Part shown: positions 9,198-19,411 of the stretch, one piece after another
Position numbering within the stretch: the first letter of the stretch is position 1
How the letters are laid out: each line of letters begins with the position of its first letter
NCBI RefSeq assembly: GCF_013370205.1
Contig: NZ_JABWGV010000001.1
Span: forward strand, 496,001-560,000
Origin: Qipengyuania atrilutea
Lineage (GTDB): Bacteria; Pseudomonadota; Alphaproteobacteria; Sphingomonadales; Sphingomonadaceae
Direction of reading: 5' to 3'
Length of the DNA: 64,000 nucleotides
Notes under the pieces: model-generated
What the model saw: the letters and a program-made list of their open reading frames with translations, nothing else
Database searches by the model: none
Told to the model about the DNA's origin: nothing
Position numbers and translations under genes: made by a program

Positions 9198-11251
9198 CAG
9201 AACAGCACCCAGGTAATTGCCGCGACAAGGCCAAGCAGCATGACGAGCGCGTAGCTGTAGACGTATCCGGTCTGTACGCGCTTTGCCGCCGCGCTGCCCT
9301 TCGTCACGATCCAGGCTGCGCCGTCAGGACCGAAGCGATCGATCATGCCCTTGTCGACGAAGCGCCAGAACGCCTTGCCGAACGCAAACGCCGGAATGAT
9401 GAACAGCATGCGGTACAGTTCATCGAAGTACCACTTGTTGTAGAAGAAGCGGTAAACCGGGCCAAGCTGCTCCGCCCCGCGCGCAGGCAGCGACGTATCC
9501 TTGATATAGGCAAGGTAGGCCGCAGCCAGCCCCAGCACCATCACGATGAATGCGGCGTATTTCACGAGCGTCGGCACGGCGTGCATCGCGTGAATCAGGG
9601 GCTCGTTATAGAAGATCGAACCGTTCCAGAACGCTGCGCTATCCAGGAAGGCTGGCGCGAAAAGCTGGCCGGCGAGGACCGCGCCGAGCGACAGAACGCC
9701 AAGCGGGATCAGCATGCTTATCGGGCTTTCGTGCGGGTGATATCCGCCGGTTCCCGCGCTGTAGTTCGGCGAGGGAACGGTGTGCGTGACGTCATGACCT
9801 GCATCTTCCTGGATGGCCGGATTGTGCTCTTCAGGTTCGTCATGGCCGTGATGCACGGCGTGCTGAATGTGCTCGCTGTCGGCCCAGCGCGGCTTACCCC
9901 AGAAGGTAAGGAACATCAGCCTCCAGCTGTAGAAGCTGGTGAGAAGCGCCGCGAAGGTGCCCATCCAGAAGGCGAAATTGCCGAGATCGGTACCCCGCGC
10001 ATAGGCGACCTCGAGGATTGCGTCCTTCGACCAGAAGCCAGCAAAGCCTACGCCGAGGTGGTACACGCCCACTCCGGTAATCGCGAGGGTACCCGCCAGC
10101 ATTGCCCAGAAGGTGAACGGGATTTCCTTACGGAGGGCCCCGTAATAGCGCATGTCTTGCTCATGGTGCATCGCATGGATCACGCTGCCCGCGCCGAGGA
10201 ACAGCAGCGCTTTGAAGAAGGCGTGGGTGAACAGGTGGAACATTGCCGCGCCGTAAGCACCGACGCCAGCGGCGAAGAACATGTAACCGAGCTGCGAGCA
10301 GGTCGAATAAGCGATGACGCGCTTGATGTCCCACTGGGTCGTGCCGACCGTCGCGGCAAAGATGCAGGTTGCAGCGCCGATGAAGGTCACGAAGTCGAGC
10401 GCTACCGGTGCAGTCTCGAACATCGGCGACAGACGGCAGACCATGAAGACCCCGGCGGTCACCATGGTCGCGGCATGGATCAGGGCAGACACCGGGGTCG
10501 GACCTTCCATCGCGTCGGGGAGCCAGGTGTGCAGGCCAAGCTGCGCGGACTTGCCCATCGCGCCGATGAACAACAGGATGCAAAGCACGTCCATCGTCGC
10601 TACCCGGTACCCGAGGAAGCCGATCGTCGCGCCGCTCATGGCCGGTGCCGCTTCGAGAATTTCCGGGATCGAGGTCGTCTGGAACACGAGATAGGTTCCG
10701 AAAATGCCGAGCATGAAGCCGAGGTCGCCGACGCGGTTGACCACGAATGCCTTGATCGCCGCGGCGTTGGCGGAGGGCTTACGAAACCAGAAGCCGATCA
10801 GCAGATAACTTGCGAGGCCAACGCCTTCCCATCCGAAGAACATCTGGACGAGATTGTTGGCGGTCACGAGCATCAGCATCGCGAAGGTAAAAAGCGACAG
10901 ATAGGCGAAGAAGCGCGGCTGATCCGGGTCCTCGTCCATGTAGCCCCAACTGTAGAGGTGGACGAGCGCCGATACCGTCGTCACCACGACCAGCATTACG
11001 GCGGTCAGCGTGTCGACCCGCAGCGACCAGTCGAAAGTCAGCGTGCCCGACTGCACCCACGGCAGAACCTGAACGACGCTGGCTTCCATAGTGCCCGACA
11101 GGAAGCCGAGGAAGATCGGCCAGCTCAGTGCGCAGGCGATGGACAAAGCGCCAGTGGTCACCGACTTCGCCAAGGTATTACCGAGCGCGCGGTTGCCGAA
11201 GCCTGCGATGATCGCTGCCAAAAGCGGCAGGAAGACGATGAGCGTGATCAT
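9197..11251 (-). CDS. nuoL: NADH-quinone oxidoreductase subunit L
   Basis: A 684-residue distal antiporter-like subunit of complex I with the long C-terminal lateral helix. Diagnostic segments: [37 protein letters not shown] and [16 protein letters not shown] His/Glu-rich loop near residues 470-500 (for example [15 protein letters not shown]) precedes the C-terminal part; such loops occur in alphaproteobacterial NuoL. nuoK ends seven bases upstream and nuoM overlaps the stop by one base. Confidence 0.97.
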   Translation of the reverse strand: MITLIVFLPLLAAIIAGFGNRALGNTLAKSVTTGALSIACALSWPIFLGFLSGTMEASVVQVLPWVQSGTLTFDWSLRVDTLTAVMLVVVTTVSALVHLYSWGYMDEDPDQPRFFAYLSLFTFAMLMLVTANNLVQMFFGWEGVGLASYLLIGFWFRKPSANAAAIKAFVVNRVGDLGFMLGIFGTYLVFQTTSIPEILEAAPAMSGATIGFLGYRVATMDVLCILLFIGAMGKSAQLGLHTWLPDAMEGPTPVSALIHAATMVTAGVFMVCRLSPMFETAPVALDFVTFIGAATCIFAATVGTTQWDIKRVIAYSTCSQLGYMFFAAGVGAYGAAMFHLFTHAFFKALLFLGAGSVIHAMHHEQDMRYYGALRKEIPFTFWAMLAGTLAITGVGVYHLGVGFAGFWSKDAILEVAYARGTDLGNFAFWMGTFAALLTSFYSWRLMFLTFWGKPRWADSEHIQHAVHHGHDEPEEHNPAIQEDAGHDVTHTVPSPNYSAGTGGYHPHESPISMLIPLGVLSLGAVLAGQLFAPAFLDSAAFWNGSIFYNEPLIHAMHAVPTLVKYAAFIVMVLGLAAAYLAYIKDTSLPARGAEQLGPVYRFFYNKWYFDELYRMLFIIPAFAFGKAFWRFVDKGMIDRFGPDGAAWIVTKGSAAAKRVQTGYVYSYALVMLLGLVAAITWVLF

Positions 11252-11257
11252 GGCGTC

Positions 11258-11563
11258 CTACCCCTTCAGCCGGTCAACGTCGTCGACGGCAATCGTCCCG
11301 CGGCCGCGGAAATAGATGACGAGGATGGCGAGCCCGATGGCCGCTTCCCCTGCCGCCACGGTCAGCACGAACATCGCGAAAATCTGTCCGATCATGTCGC
11401 CCAGAAACGCACTGAAAGCGACCAGATTGATGTTGACCGCCAGCAGAATAAGCTCGATCGCCATCAAAATGACGATGATGTTCTTCCGGTTGAGGAAGAT
11501 GCCAAGCACACCGAGCACGAACAGGATCGCGCCGACCACGAGATAGTGTTCGATACCGATCAC
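11258..11563 (-). CDS. nuoK: NADH-quinone oxidoreductase subunit K
   Basis: A 101-residue, three-helix subunit of the complex I membrane arm, the standard length. [17 protein letters not shown] contains the conserved membrane Glu of the proton pathway, and a second conserved Glu lies in [13 protein letters not shown]. It lies between nuoJ (13-base gap) and nuoL (6-base gap). Confidence 0.97.
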   Translation of the reverse strand: MIGIEHYLVVGAILFVLGVLGIFLNRKNIIVILMAIELILLAVNINLVAFSAFLGDMIGQIFAMFVLTVAAGEAAIGLAILVIYFRGRGTIAVDDVDRLKG

Positions 11564-11576
11564 AGTGTCACTCCGT

Positions 11577-12197
11577 TCATAGCTCGACCCCGGCGCCGAC
11601 TTCAGGCTGCTTCATAACCGTCGCCTCGTCCGGATTGCGCCGGACCTGTTTGCCGATGTTCTGATGGCCGCGGGTCGCCTTCTGCTCCCGGTGAGTCAGC
11701 ACGATCGCGCCGACCATCGCGACGAGCAGGATGATGCCCGCCGCCTCGAACAGGAACAGATAGTCGGTATAAAGTACCGCGCCGAGACTATCGATATTGC
11801 CGCGCCCGGGGATCGGCACAGCGTCGCCTGTAGGGGCGCCCAATTGCAGCGCTCCGGCCCGATATGCCCCGATGCCAAGCACCAATTCGGTAAGCAGCAC
11901 CACCGCGATCGCCACGCCGATGGGAAAGTTCTTCATGAAACCTGCGCGCAGTTCGCTGAAATCGATGTCGAGCATCATGACGACGAACAGGAACAGTACT
12001 GCGACCGCACCTACGTAGACGATAACCAGCAACAGCGCGATGAACTCGGCGCCCACCAGCACCATGAGGCCCGCCGCATTGAAGAACGACAGAATCAGCC
12101 ATAGCACCGAATGCACCGGATTGCGCGACAGGATAACCATCGTCGCACTGGCGGTGACGAGCACTGCGAACAGGTAGAAGGCGAGAGTCTGGATCAT
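11577..12197 (-). CDS. nuoJ: NADH-quinone oxidoreductase subunit J
   Basis: A 206-residue subunit with five predicted membrane helices that links the quinone module to the antiporter modules of complex [21 protein letters not shown] holds the conserved helix-3 region with its pi-bulge. The C-terminal 40 residues are polar and charged. It sits 27 bases after nuoI and 13 bases before nuoK. Confidence 0.96.
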   Translation of the reverse strand: MIQTLAFYLFAVLVTASATMVILSRNPVHSVLWLILSFFNAAGLMVLVGAEFIALLLVIVYVGAVAVLFLFVVMMLDIDFSELRAGFMKNFPIGVAIAVVLLTELVLGIGAYRAGALQLGAPTGDAVPIPGRGNIDSLGAVLYTDYLFLFEAAGIILLVAMVGAIVLTHREQKATRGHQNIGKQVRRNPDEATVMKQPEVGAGVEL

Positions 12198-12224
12198 GAT
12201 GCCCCGGTTGGTCTGCGCCGCGCG

Positions 12225-12710
12225 TTAGCGGTAGGGCGCATCGGCTTCAAGGTTTGCTGCGAGCGCGCGCTCCCACTTGTCCCCGTTCGCCAGCAATTTC
12301 GCCTTGTCGTAGAGCAGTTCCTCGCGCGTTTCGGTCGAATATTCGAAATTCGGACCTTCGACGATCGCATCGACCGGACAGGATTCCTGGCAGAAACCGC
12401 AATAGATGCACTTGGTCATATCGATGTCGTAGCGCGTGGTGCGGCGGCTGCCGTCCGCGCGCGGTTCGCTCTCGATGGTGATCGCCTGCGCCGGGCATAC
12501 CGCCTCGCACAGTTTGCACGCGATACAGCGCTCCTCGCCGTTGGGATAGCGGCGCAGCGCGTGTTCGCCGCGGAAGCGCGGGCTGATCGGGTTCTTCTCG
12601 TACGGGTAGTTGATCGTCACCTTCGGCTTGAAGAAGTACTTCAGCGTGAGCGCGTGCGCCTTCACGAACTCCCACAGGGTGAACGCCTTGATGGTGGATG
12701 CGACGGACAT
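12225..12710 (-). CDS. nuoI: NADH-quinone oxidoreductase subunit I
   Basis: A 161-residue ferredoxin-like subunit carrying clusters N6a and N6b, which pass electrons from NuoG to NuoB. Two 4Fe-4S motifs are seen, [12 protein letters not shown] and [13 protein letters not shown] chose the ATG at 12710 (MSVAST) because GAGG lies ten bases upstream of it. The alternative ATG at 12719 would overlap nuoH and has that GAGG almost touching it. The nuoH stop is one base away. Confidence 0.97.
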   Translation of the reverse strand: MSVASTIKAFTLWEFVKAHALTLKYFFKPKVTINYPYEKNPISPRFRGEHALRRYPNGEERCIACKLCEAVCPAQAITIESEPRADGSRRTTRYDIDMTKCIYCGFCQESCPVDAIVEGPNFEYSTETREELLYDKAKLLANGDKWERALAANLEADAPYR

Positions 12711-12711
12711 T

Positions 12712-13764
12712 TTATCCATACCTCGTAAGCATGAGCCAACCGCTGGTCAGGACCACGAATGCGAGGCTCAACGGAAGGAAGACTTTCCACCCGAGGCGCA
12801 TGAGTTGGTCGTAACGGAAGCGGGGCACGGTCGCCTTCACCCAGCTGAAGACGAAGAAGAAGAAGAAGATCTTGGCGAACAACCAGATGAAGCCCGGAAT
12901 GTCGAACCACGGAATGAGGTCGATATTGAGCGGTGGCAACCATCCTCCGAAGAAGAGGATCGCGTTGAGCGCCGCCATCAGCAACACGTTGGCATACTCG
13001 CCGAGCCAGAACAGCGCGAAGCTCATCGAGGAATACTCGGTCTGGTATCCGGCCACGAGCTCGCTTTCGGCCTCGGTCAGGTCGAACGGCGCGCGGGCCG
13101 TTTCGGCGAGCGAGGAGATGAGGAACATCACCCACATCGGGAACAGCAGCAGGTTGAACGCGAAGGCGTTTACGAGCCCGAAACCGTGGCCGATCTGCGC
13201 GACGATGATCGTGTTGAGATTGCTCGACCCGGCATAGAGGATCACGCAGATCAGGATGAACCCGATCGAAACCTCGTATGAGATCATCTGCGCTGCGGCG
13301 CGCATGGCGGAGAAGAACGGGTATTTCGAGTTCGATGCCCAGCCCGACACGACTACGCCGTATACGCCGAGCGAGCTGATCGCGAGCACATAGAGCAGGC
13401 CGATATTGATGTCGGCCAGCACCGCCTCCGGTCCGAAAGGTATCACCGCCCAGGCAAGCAGCGCGACCGTAAAGGTCACGATCGGGGCGATCAGGAACAG
13501 GCCCTTGTTCGCCGCGCTCGGTATGATGGTTTCCTGAAGGAATACCTTGAGCCCGTCCGCAAAGGATTGCAGCAGGCCGAACGGTCCGACGACGTTCGGA
13601 CCGCGGCGCAGCGCGATTGCAGCCCAAACCTTGCGGTCGACGTAGATGATCATCGCCACCGCCAGCATCAGCGGCAGTGCAATGAGCAGTATACCGGCAA
13701 TCGTCGCTGTGAACCACGCGAACTCGTAGCTCATGCCGAGAGTGTTCTGGAAGAAATCGGTCAT
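12712..13764 (-). CDS. nuoH: NADH-quinone oxidoreductase subunit H
   Basis: A 350-residue subunit with about eight helices that forms the quinone chamber at the junction of the two arms of complex I. Diagnostic segments are [39 protein letters not shown] and FFLGEY-like FWLGEYAN. Its ATG shares one base with the stop of a small ORF upstream (TAATG), which implies coupled translation with that peptide. nuoI follows one base after the stop. Confidence 0.97.
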   Translation of the reverse strand: MTDFFQNTLGMSYEFAWFTATIAGILLIALPLMLAVAMIIYVDRKVWAAIALRRGPNVVGPFGLLQSFADGLKVFLQETIIPSAANKGLFLIAPIVTFTVALLAWAVIPFGPEAVLADINIGLLYVLAISSLGVYGVVVSGWASNSKYPFFSAMRAAAQMISYEVSIGFILICVILYAGSSNLNTIIVAQIGHGFGLVNAFAFNLLLFPMWVMFLISSLAETARAPFDLTEAESELVAGYQTEYSSMSFALFWLGEYANVLLMAALNAILFFGGWLPPLNIDLIPWFDIPGFIWLFAKIFFFFFVFSWVKATVPRFRYDQLMRLGWKVFLPLSLAFVVLTSGWLMLTRYG

Positions 13765-13934
13765 TAGTCACTACCCCCCGGAGTCGCATAGCCGTTGTCG
13801 GCATTGATTGCGGAAGCATCGGGAGTCCGCTTCTTCAGATCCTCATTGGATTTGCGTTCGGTCAGTCTCATTGAAAGGACGAGTACGGCTGCGACTAGAA
13901 GCAGCGCAACCACGATGGCGAAAACCACAATCAC
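13764..13934 (-). CDS. Small single-helix membrane protein between nuoG and nuoH
   Basis: A 56-residue peptide not matching any nuo subunit I know. It opens with a hydrophobic stretch ([20 protein letters not shown]) and then turns polar and charged ([18 protein letters not shown]). The start is a GTG overlapping the nuoG stop (GTGA, four bases), and its TAA overlaps the nuoH ATG by one base (TAATG). This precise fit in an otherwise gap-free operon is the main evidence that it is a gene. Likely topology is one N-terminal membrane helix with a soluble tail. A role with complex I is inferred from position only; unidentified reading frames also occur in the Paracoccus complex I cluster. Confidence 0.75.
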   Translation of the reverse strand: MIVVFAIVVALLLVAAVLVLSMRLTERKSNEDLKKRTPDASAINADNGYATPGGSD

Positions 13935-15925
13935 TCCGCAGCCTCCTGCAGTTCGCCTGCATGCAGCAGTTCGGAAGAGCAGCGCTGCATCACTTCACTG
14001 GCGCGTGCGATTGGATTGGTAAGGTAGAAGTCGCGCACCGGATAGGCCGAAATTTCGCCCTCGGCCCGCGTATTCTTGTCCGCTTCCGGCAGTGCGCCAT
14101 AGTCGGCTAGGCCTTCTTCGCCCAGCGCCGGCACTTCGGCGATCATTGCGCTCTGCAATTCGCCGAAGCTGTCGAAGCCGACCTCGACGCCCAATGCATC
14201 GGCCAGCGCACGCAGGATTGTCCAGTCCTCGCGGGCATCGCCTGGGGCGAACACTGCTTTCTCCGCGAACTGTACGCGGCCTTCGGTATTGACGTAAGTT
14301 CCGTCTTTCTCGGCGTAGGATGCAGCGGGAAGGATGATATCCGCTGCGTGCGCGCCGGCGTCGCCGTGATGGCCCACATACACCTTCAGGCTGTCAGCAA
14401 ACGAAGCGTAATCCGTTTCGTCCGCGCCGAGCGAGAGCAGCACCTTCGGTTTGGCCTCCGCGATGTCCGCGATGCCGCCCTTCTGCGCGTAGCCAAGCAT
14501 CAGCCCGCCCATGCGGCTCGCCGACATGTGCAGCACGTTGAAAGCAGCGCCCCAACCGGCGGCAAGCGCCAGCGCTTTACCATGTGCGTTCTTGAGCCCC
14601 GCCCCTCCGACGATCACCGCCGGACGTTCGGCTTTCTCGAACGTTTCGGCGATATGGCTAGGCAGTTCGTTGAGTATGGCGAGATCGGTGCCAATAAACT
14701 CCGCCGGATAGGTCGTATCCCATGCCGGTCCGACGATGAAAATCTTCGCGCCGCGCTTTGCCGCCTTGCGCAGTCGCACGTTCACTAGCGGCGCTTCCCA
14801 GCGCACATGACTGCCGACGATCAGGATCGCATCGGCTTCTTCGATACCTGCAAAGCTCGAATTGAAGTTCACTGCGGCGAGATTCGAGACGTCGTAGGCC
14901 ATGCCGGTCTGCCGCCCTTCGAGCAGGTTCGATCCGCACGCCCTCAGCAAGGCCTTGGCCGCGAACATCGTTTCGCAGTCGACGAGATCGCCTGCGATCG
15001 CCGCGATGCTGCCTTTGTCGCCCGCCACGGCCTCGGCAATAGCCGTGAACGCCTCGTCCCAACCTGCAGCCTGCAGCTTGCCGTCCCTGCGCATGTAGAC
15101 CTTGTCGAGCCGTCGGCGCATCAGCCCGTCGACCTGATAGCGGCCCTTGTCGCTCAACCATTCCTCGTTCACCGCATCGTTGATCCGCGGCAGGGCGCGC
15201 ATGACTTCGCGGCCCTTCGAATAAAGCGTGATGTTCGCGCCGACCGCATCCGAAACATCGATGCTGAGCGTTTTCTTCAGCTCCCACGGCCGCGCCTCGA
15301 AGGCATAGGGACGCGATGTGAGCGCGCCGACCGGGCACAAATCGATGACGTTGGCGCTGAGTTCGTGCTCTGCCGCCTGCTCGAGATACGTCGTGATCTG
15401 CATGTCCTCGCCGCGGCCCACTGCGCCGATCTCGTCCACGCCGGCGATCTCCTCGGAAAAACGGACGCAGCGCGTGCAATGAATGCAGCGGGTCATGATC
15501 GTCTTAATCAGCGGCCCCATGTATTTCTCTGTCACGGCGCGCTTGTTCATCCGGTAGCGCGTCGCCCCGCGCCCGTAATACATCGACTGGTCCTGCAGGT
15601 CGCATTCGCCGCCCTGATCGCAGATCGGACAATCGAGCGGGTGGTTGATGAGCAGGAATTCCATCACGCCTTCGCGCGCAGTCTTCACCATTTCGGTATC
15701 GGTGCGGATTTCCTGCCCGTCGGTCGCCGGCAGCGCGCAGCTTGCCTGCGGCTTGGGCGGTCCGGGCTTCACCTCGACAAGGCACATCCGGCAATTGCCC
15801 GCGATCGAGAGGCGCTCGTGATAGCAGAAGCGCGGGATTTCCTTACCCGCAAGCTCGCACGCCTGCAGCACGGTCGCGCCGTCGGGTACTTCGATCTCCA
15901 AGCCGTCTACGGTGACTTTAGGCAT
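13931..15925 (-). CDS. nuoG: NADH-quinone oxidoreductase subunit G
   Basis: A 664-residue subunit of the complex I peripheral arm with three cluster-binding regions at the N-terminus. They are the 2Fe-2S site (CYHERLSIAGNCRMCLVEV), the His-ligated N5 site (HPLDCPICDQGGECDL) and the N4 site (CIHCTRCVRF ... CPVGAL). A molybdopterin-oxidoreductase-like domain without catalytic residues follows. I saw no N7 cysteine motif, as expected outside the E. coli/Thermus type. The ATG shares one base with the nuoF stop (TAATG); an upstream in-frame extension would lie wholly inside nuoF and is rejected. Confidence 0.96.
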   Translation of the reverse strand: MPKVTVDGLEIEVPDGATVLQACELAGKEIPRFCYHERLSIAGNCRMCLVEVKPGPPKPQASCALPATDGQEIRTDTEMVKTAREGVMEFLLINHPLDCPICDQGGECDLQDQSMYYGRGATRYRMNKRAVTEKYMGPLIKTIMTRCIHCTRCVRFSEEIAGVDEIGAVGRGEDMQITTYLEQAAEHELSANVIDLCPVGALTSRPYAFEARPWELKKTLSIDVSDAVGANITLYSKGREVMRALPRINDAVNEEWLSDKGRYQVDGLMRRRLDKVYMRRDGKLQAAGWDEAFTAIAEAVAGDKGSIAAIAGDLVDCETMFAAKALLRACGSNLLEGRQTGMAYDVSNLAAVNFNSSFAGIEEADAILIVGSHVRWEAPLVNVRLRKAAKRGAKIFIVGPAWDTTYPAEFIGTDLAILNELPSHIAETFEKAERPAVIVGGAGLKNAHGKALALAAGWGAAFNVLHMSASRMGGLMLGYAQKGGIADIAEAKPKVLLSLGADETDYASFADSLKVYVGHHGDAGAHAADIILPAASYAEKDGTYVNTEGRVQFAEKAVFAPGDAREDWTILRALADALGVEVGFDSFGELQSAMIAEVPALGEEGLADYGALPEADKNTRAEGEISAYPVRDFYLTNPIARASEVMQRCSSELLHAGELQEAAE

Positions 15926-17220
15926 TATTCGGCCGCCTCTGCGAATTTGGCGTTGTGTTCTTCGATCCGCTTTTCGAGTTCCGGGCGGAAGTGGCGGATC
16001 AGGCCCTGAATTGGCCAGGCCGCCGCATCGCCGAGCGCGCAGATCGTATGGCCCTCGACCTGCTTCGTAACCTGCTGCAGCATGTCGATTTCTTCGATCG
16101 CCGCATCGCCGGTCCGCAGCCGCTCCATCATGCGCCACATCCAGCCCGTGCCTTCGCGGCAGGGGGTGCACTGACCGCAGCTCTCGTGCTTGTAGAAGTA
16201 GCTGATGCGGCTGATTGCGCGGACGATGTCGGTCGACTTGTCCATGACGATGACCGCTGCCGTGCCGAGGCCCGAGCCGAGTTCCTTCAGCCCGTCGAAA
16301 TCCATCGGCGCGTCCATGATTTCCCTCGCCGGAACGAGGGGAACCGACGAGCCGCCGGGGATGACTGCGAGCAGATTGTCCCATCCGCCGATGATGCCGC
16401 CGCAGTGCCGCTCGATCAGTTCACGGAAGGGAATGCTCATCTCTTCCTCGACCACACAGGGCTGCTCGACATGGCCGGAAATCTGGAACAGCTTAGTTCC
16501 GGCATTGCCTTCGCGTCCGAAACTGGAGAACCACGCCGCGCCGCGCCGCAGGATGGTCGGGACGACCGCAATACTCTCGACATTGTTCACTGTCGTCGGA
16601 CAGCCGTAGAGGCCTGCACCCGCCGGGAACGGAGGCTTGAGGCGCGGCTGCCCCTTCTTGCCTTCGAGGCTTTCGATCATCGCGGTTTCTTCGCCGCAGA
16701 TATAGGCGCCGGCGCCGCGGTGCATGAAAACGTCGAAATCGTAACCCGATTGGGAGGCGTTCTTGCCGATCAGACCGGCATCGTAAGCTTCGTCGATTGC
16801 CGCCTGCAGTGTCTCAGCCTCGCGGATATATTCGCCGCGGATGTAGATATACGCTGCCCGCGCACGCATGGCATAGCCGGCGACCAGCGCGCCTTCGATC
16901 AACTTGTGCGGATCGTGGCGGAGGATCTCGCGGTCCTTGCAAGAGCCCGGTTCGGATTCGTCAGCGTTGATGACGAGGAAGCTCGGCCGTCCGTCTTTCG
17001 ATTCCTTCGGCATGAAGGACCATTTGAGGCCGGTGGGAAAGCCCGCCCCGCCCCGGCCGCGCAGGCCCGAGGCCTTCATCTCGTCGATGATTGCGTCATG
17101 TCCGCGCCCGATGAGCGCCTTGGTATCGTCCCAGTCGCCGCGCTGCTGCGCTGCCTTCAGCCCCCGGTCCTGAAAGCCGTAGACATTGGTGAAGATGCGA
17201 TCCTTGTCGGCAAGTGCCAT
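15925..17220 (-). CDS. nuoF: NADH-quinone oxidoreductase subunit F
   Basis: A 431-residue flavoprotein subunit that takes electrons from NADH. Seen are the FMN motif [16 protein letters not shown], the NADH-binding region [19 protein letters not shown] and the N3 cluster motif [12 protein letters not shown]. The start at 17220 (MALADKD) overlaps the stop of a small upstream ORF by one base (TGATG) and gives the family's normal length. Longer in-frame starts would extend across that small ORF. Confidence 0.97.
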   Translation of the reverse strand: MALADKDRIFTNVYGFQDRGLKAAQQRGDWDDTKALIGRGHDAIIDEMKASGLRGRGGAGFPTGLKWSFMPKESKDGRPSFLVINADESEPGSCKDREILRHDPHKLIEGALVAGYAMRARAAYIYIRGEYIREAETLQAAIDEAYDAGLIGKNASQSGYDFDVFMHRGAGAYICGEETAMIESLEGKKGQPRLKPPFPAGAGLYGCPTTVNNVESIAVVPTILRRGAAWFSSFGREGNAGTKLFQISGHVEQPCVVEEEMSIPFRELIERHCGGIIGGWDNLLAVIPGGSSVPLVPAREIMDAPMDFDGLKELGSGLGTAAVIVMDKSTDIVRAISRISYFYKHESCGQCTPCREGTGWMWRMMERLRTGDAAIEEIDMLQQVTKQVEGHTICALGDAAAWPIQGLIRHFRPELEKRIEEHNAKFAEAAE

Positions 17221-17363
17221 CAGCCAAGTCCTCCGAATACGGCGATAGCCGCGACGATCAGAATGCCGACGAGTGCGACGGTCTTGATCATGCCTTTCAG
17301 CACTTTCCAAGCGATGACGATCGCGATCAGCGCGACGATGATGGTGACGATACTGCCGTCCAT
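17220..17363 (-). CDS. Very small membrane protein between nuoE and nuoF
   Basis: A 47-residue peptide that is almost entirely hydrophobic: [15 protein letters not shown], a short basic link (KVLKGMIK), then [19 protein letters not shown]. This suggests two short helices in a hairpin. Its ATG shares one base with the nuoE stop (TAATG) and its TGA shares one base with the nuoF ATG (TGATG), so it is embedded exactly between two soluble complex I subunits. It does not resemble a known subunit. Unidentified reading frames occur in this part of the Paracoccus cluster, but homology was not tested. Confidence 0.75.
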   Translation of the reverse strand: MDGSIVTIIVALIAIVIAWKVLKGMIKTVALVGILIVAAIAVFGGLG

Positions 17364-18031
17364 TACCATTCGCTCCGATAGTCGTGGTTCTCGTCGACCA
17401 TTTCCTTGAGCGTGGTCACGCCGCCGTAAGGCTCGCTGGTATGGCGGCCCGGCTCCTGCGTCCCGGCTTTCGGCTGCTCGCCAGCGGCCAGAGCATCGAG
17501 AACCGCGTCGAGCCTTTCGGGCGTAAGGTCCTCGTAATTGTCGTCGTTGATCTGGGCCATCGGCGCGGTGGCGCAATTGCCCATGCATTCGACTTCGGTA
17601 AGGGTCCATAGACCGTCCTCGGAGACGTGGCCCTTCTTCATGCCGCGCGCCTTGCAGGTTTCGAACAGCGCGTCCGATCCGCGCAGCATGCACGGCGTCG
17701 TGCCGCAGACCTGCACGTGATGCTTACCCACGGGCCGCATGTTGTACATGAAGTAGAAGGTCGCGACTTCGAGCACACGGATCACCGGCATGTCGAGATA
17801 GGCGGCGACATATTCGATCACCGGCAGCGGCAGCCAGCCCTGCGTACCCGTTTCCTCGCCGACCTGGCGCTGGGCAAGGTCTAGCAGCGGCATCACCGCC
17901 GATTTCTGACGGCCTTCAGGATATTTCGCGATGTGCCTGTCGGCCTTAACTTTGTAGGCCTCGGTGAAAGCGAAACTGCCCCAGCGTGCGCGCAGTTCGG
18001 GCGTATCGGGTGCGGGTGAACGGTCAGCCAT
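17363..18031 (-). CDS. nuoE: NADH-quinone oxidoreductase subunit E
   Basis: A 222-residue thioredoxin-fold subunit holding 2Fe-2S cluster N1a. The four ligands lie in [11 protein letters not shown] and [12 protein letters not shown]-terminal extension of about 45 residues (Gly/Glu/Pro-rich, ending [10 protein letters not shown]) follows the conserved domain, as in other alphaproteobacterial NuoE. The start overlaps the preceding small ORF by eight bases, and the stop overlaps the next small ORF by one base. Confidence 0.96.
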   Translation of the reverse strand: MADRSPAPDTPELRARWGSFAFTEAYKVKADRHIAKYPEGRQKSAVMPLLDLAQRQVGEETGTQGWLPLPVIEYVAAYLDMPVIRVLEVATFYFMYNMRPVGKHHVQVCGTTPCMLRGSDALFETCKARGMKKGHVSEDGLWTLTEVECMGNCATAPMAQINDDNYEDLTPERLDAVLDALAAGEQPKAGTQEPGRHTSEPYGGVTTLKEMVDENHDYRSEW

Positions 18032-18191
18032 TTTTCAGTTTCCGGACGATCTGCCCCGAACCTATGCCCACAATGGCACTTACGACCGCGCCAATTATGA
18101 GCGCTGCATCGAACGAACTAGGCGAAATCGTAGTAAGCACGACGGCCGCGGAACAACCCAGAAGTGCCGCTATCACAATCAGTTTGTTCAT
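18024..18191 (-). CDS. Small membrane protein between nuoD and nuoE
   Basis: A 55-residue peptide starting MNKLIVIAALLGCSAAVVL. It has two hydrophobic stretches (about residues 4-22 and 33-49) and a basic tail (IVRKLKNG), suggesting a two-helix hairpin. A lipobox reading (LLGC) is possible but weak. The ATG at 18191 lies five bases after the nuoD stop, and the stop runs eight bases into nuoE. It is the third small hydrophobic ORF inside the nuo run; I do not recognise the family. Confidence 0.65.
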   Translation of the reverse strand: MNKLIVIAALLGCSAAVVLTTISPSSFDAALIIGAVVSAIVGIGSGQIVRKLKNG

Positions 18192-18196
18192 TTCTA

Positions 18197-19411
18197 TCAC
18201 CGGTCGCACTCCCCGAACACCACGTCGATTGCGCCGAGGATGGCGGTTGCGTCGGGCAGCATGTGGCCCTTACACATGAAATCCATCGCCTGGAGGTGGC
18301 TGAAGGCCGTCGGACGGATCTTGCAGCGGTATGGTTTGTTCGACCCGTCGCTGACGAGATAGACGCCGAATTCGCCCTTGGGGCTTTCGGTGGCGACATA
18401 GACTTCGCCTGCGGGCACGTGAAAGCCTTCGGTGTAAAGCTTGAAGTGGTGGATCAAGGCTTCCATCGACTGCTTCATTTCGGCGCGCTTGGGCGGCGCT
18501 ACCTTGCGGTCGTCGCTCGCGATCGGCCCTTCGGGCATTTCGGCGAGGCACTGCTTGATGATCTTCGCGCTTTCGTAGACTTCCTTCACGCGCACCATGA
18601 AGCGGTCGTAGCAGTCCGAGTTCGTGCCTACCGGAATGTCGAATTCCATACGGTCATAGACGTCGTAGGGCTGCGATTTGCGCAAATCCCACGGAATGCC
18701 TGCAGCGCGGATCAGCGGACCGGAGAAGCCCCAGGCCAGCGCATCGTCCTTGCTTACGATCGCGATGTCGACGTTGCGCTGCTTGAAGATGCGGTTGTCG
18801 AGCACGAGGCTCATCGCATCGCCGAACAATTCCGGCAGACGGCTGTCCACCCAATCGCCGATATCAGTGAGCAATTTCAGCGGCACGTCCTGATGAACGC
18901 CGCCGGGGCGGAAATACGCACTGTGCATACGCGCGCCCGAAGCCCGCTCGAAGAAGTTCATGCAGTCTTCGCGCAGTTCGAACACCCACAGGTTCGGCGT
19001 CATAGCACCGACGTCCATGACGTGCGCGCCGATGTTGAGCATATGGTTCGAAATGCGCGTCAGTTCGGCGAACATGACCCGCAGGTATTGCGCGCGGATC
19101 GGCACCTCGACGTTGAGCAGTTTCTCGATCGCGAGGACGTAGGAATGTTCCTGGCACAGCGGAGAGCAGTAATCGAGGCGGTCGAAATACGGCAGTGCCT
19201 GCAGGTATGTCTTGGTTTCGATCAACTTCTCGGTGCCGCGGTGAAGCAGCCCGACATGCGGATCGACCCGCTCGATGATCTCACCGTCGAGTTCCATCAC
19301 CATGCGCAGCACACCGTGCGCCGCCGGATGCTGCGGGCCGAAGTTGATAGTGTAGTTGCTGATCGTATCGTCGCCGGTGGTCGGCGATTCTTCCAGGTGC
19401 AAACCGCTCAT
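18197..19411 (-). CDS. nuoD: NADH-quinone oxidoreductase subunit D
   Basis: A 404-residue, 49-kDa-type subunit that forms the quinone pocket with NuoB. Conserved segments are [34 protein letters not shown] and the C-terminal [12 protein letters not shown]. The N-terminal [11 protein letters not shown] loop carries the His that contacts quinone. The ATG overlaps the nuoC stop by four bases. It is not fused with NuoC, unlike in E. coli. Confidence 0.97.
   Translation of the reverse strand: MSGLHLEESPTTGDDTISNYTINFGPQHPAAHGVLRMVMELDGEIIERVDPHVGLLHRGTEKLIETKTYLQALPYFDRLDYCSPLCQEHSYVLAIEKLLNVEVPIRAQYLRVMFAELTRISNHMLNIGAHVMDVGAMTPNLWVFELREDCMNFFERASGARMHSAYFRPGGVHQDVPLKLLTDIGDWVDSRLPELFGDAMSLVLDNRIFKQRNVDIAIVSKDDALAWGFSGPLIRAAGIPWDLRKSQPYDVYDRMEFDIPVGTNSDCYDRFMVRVKEVYESAKIIKQCLAEMPEGPIASDDRKVAPPKRAEMKQSMEALIHHFKLYTEGFHVPAGEVYVATESPKGEFGVYLVSDGSNKPYRCKIRPTAFSHLQAMDFMCKGHMLPDATAILGAIDVVFGECDR

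Noticed and set aside
9176-11617. An 813-codon open frame on the plus strand opposite nuoL
   Set aside because: It lies antisense to a clear nuoL/nuoK region; its translation is His/Arg/Asp-rich without domains, typical of an antisense shadow in GC-rich DNA.
15926-16384. N-terminal extension of nuoG into nuoF
   Set aside because: The extension lies entirely within nuoF coding sequence and is Arg/Gly/His-rich; the ATG at 15925 overlaps the nuoF stop and gives normal length.
17221-17310. Extended N-terminus for nuoF
   Set aside because: It would cover the small hydrophobic ORF in another frame; the normal NuoF N-terminus starts at 17220.
15955-17409. A 484-codon open frame opposite nuoF
   Set aside because: Antisense to a complete, motif-rich nuoF; no supporting start signal.
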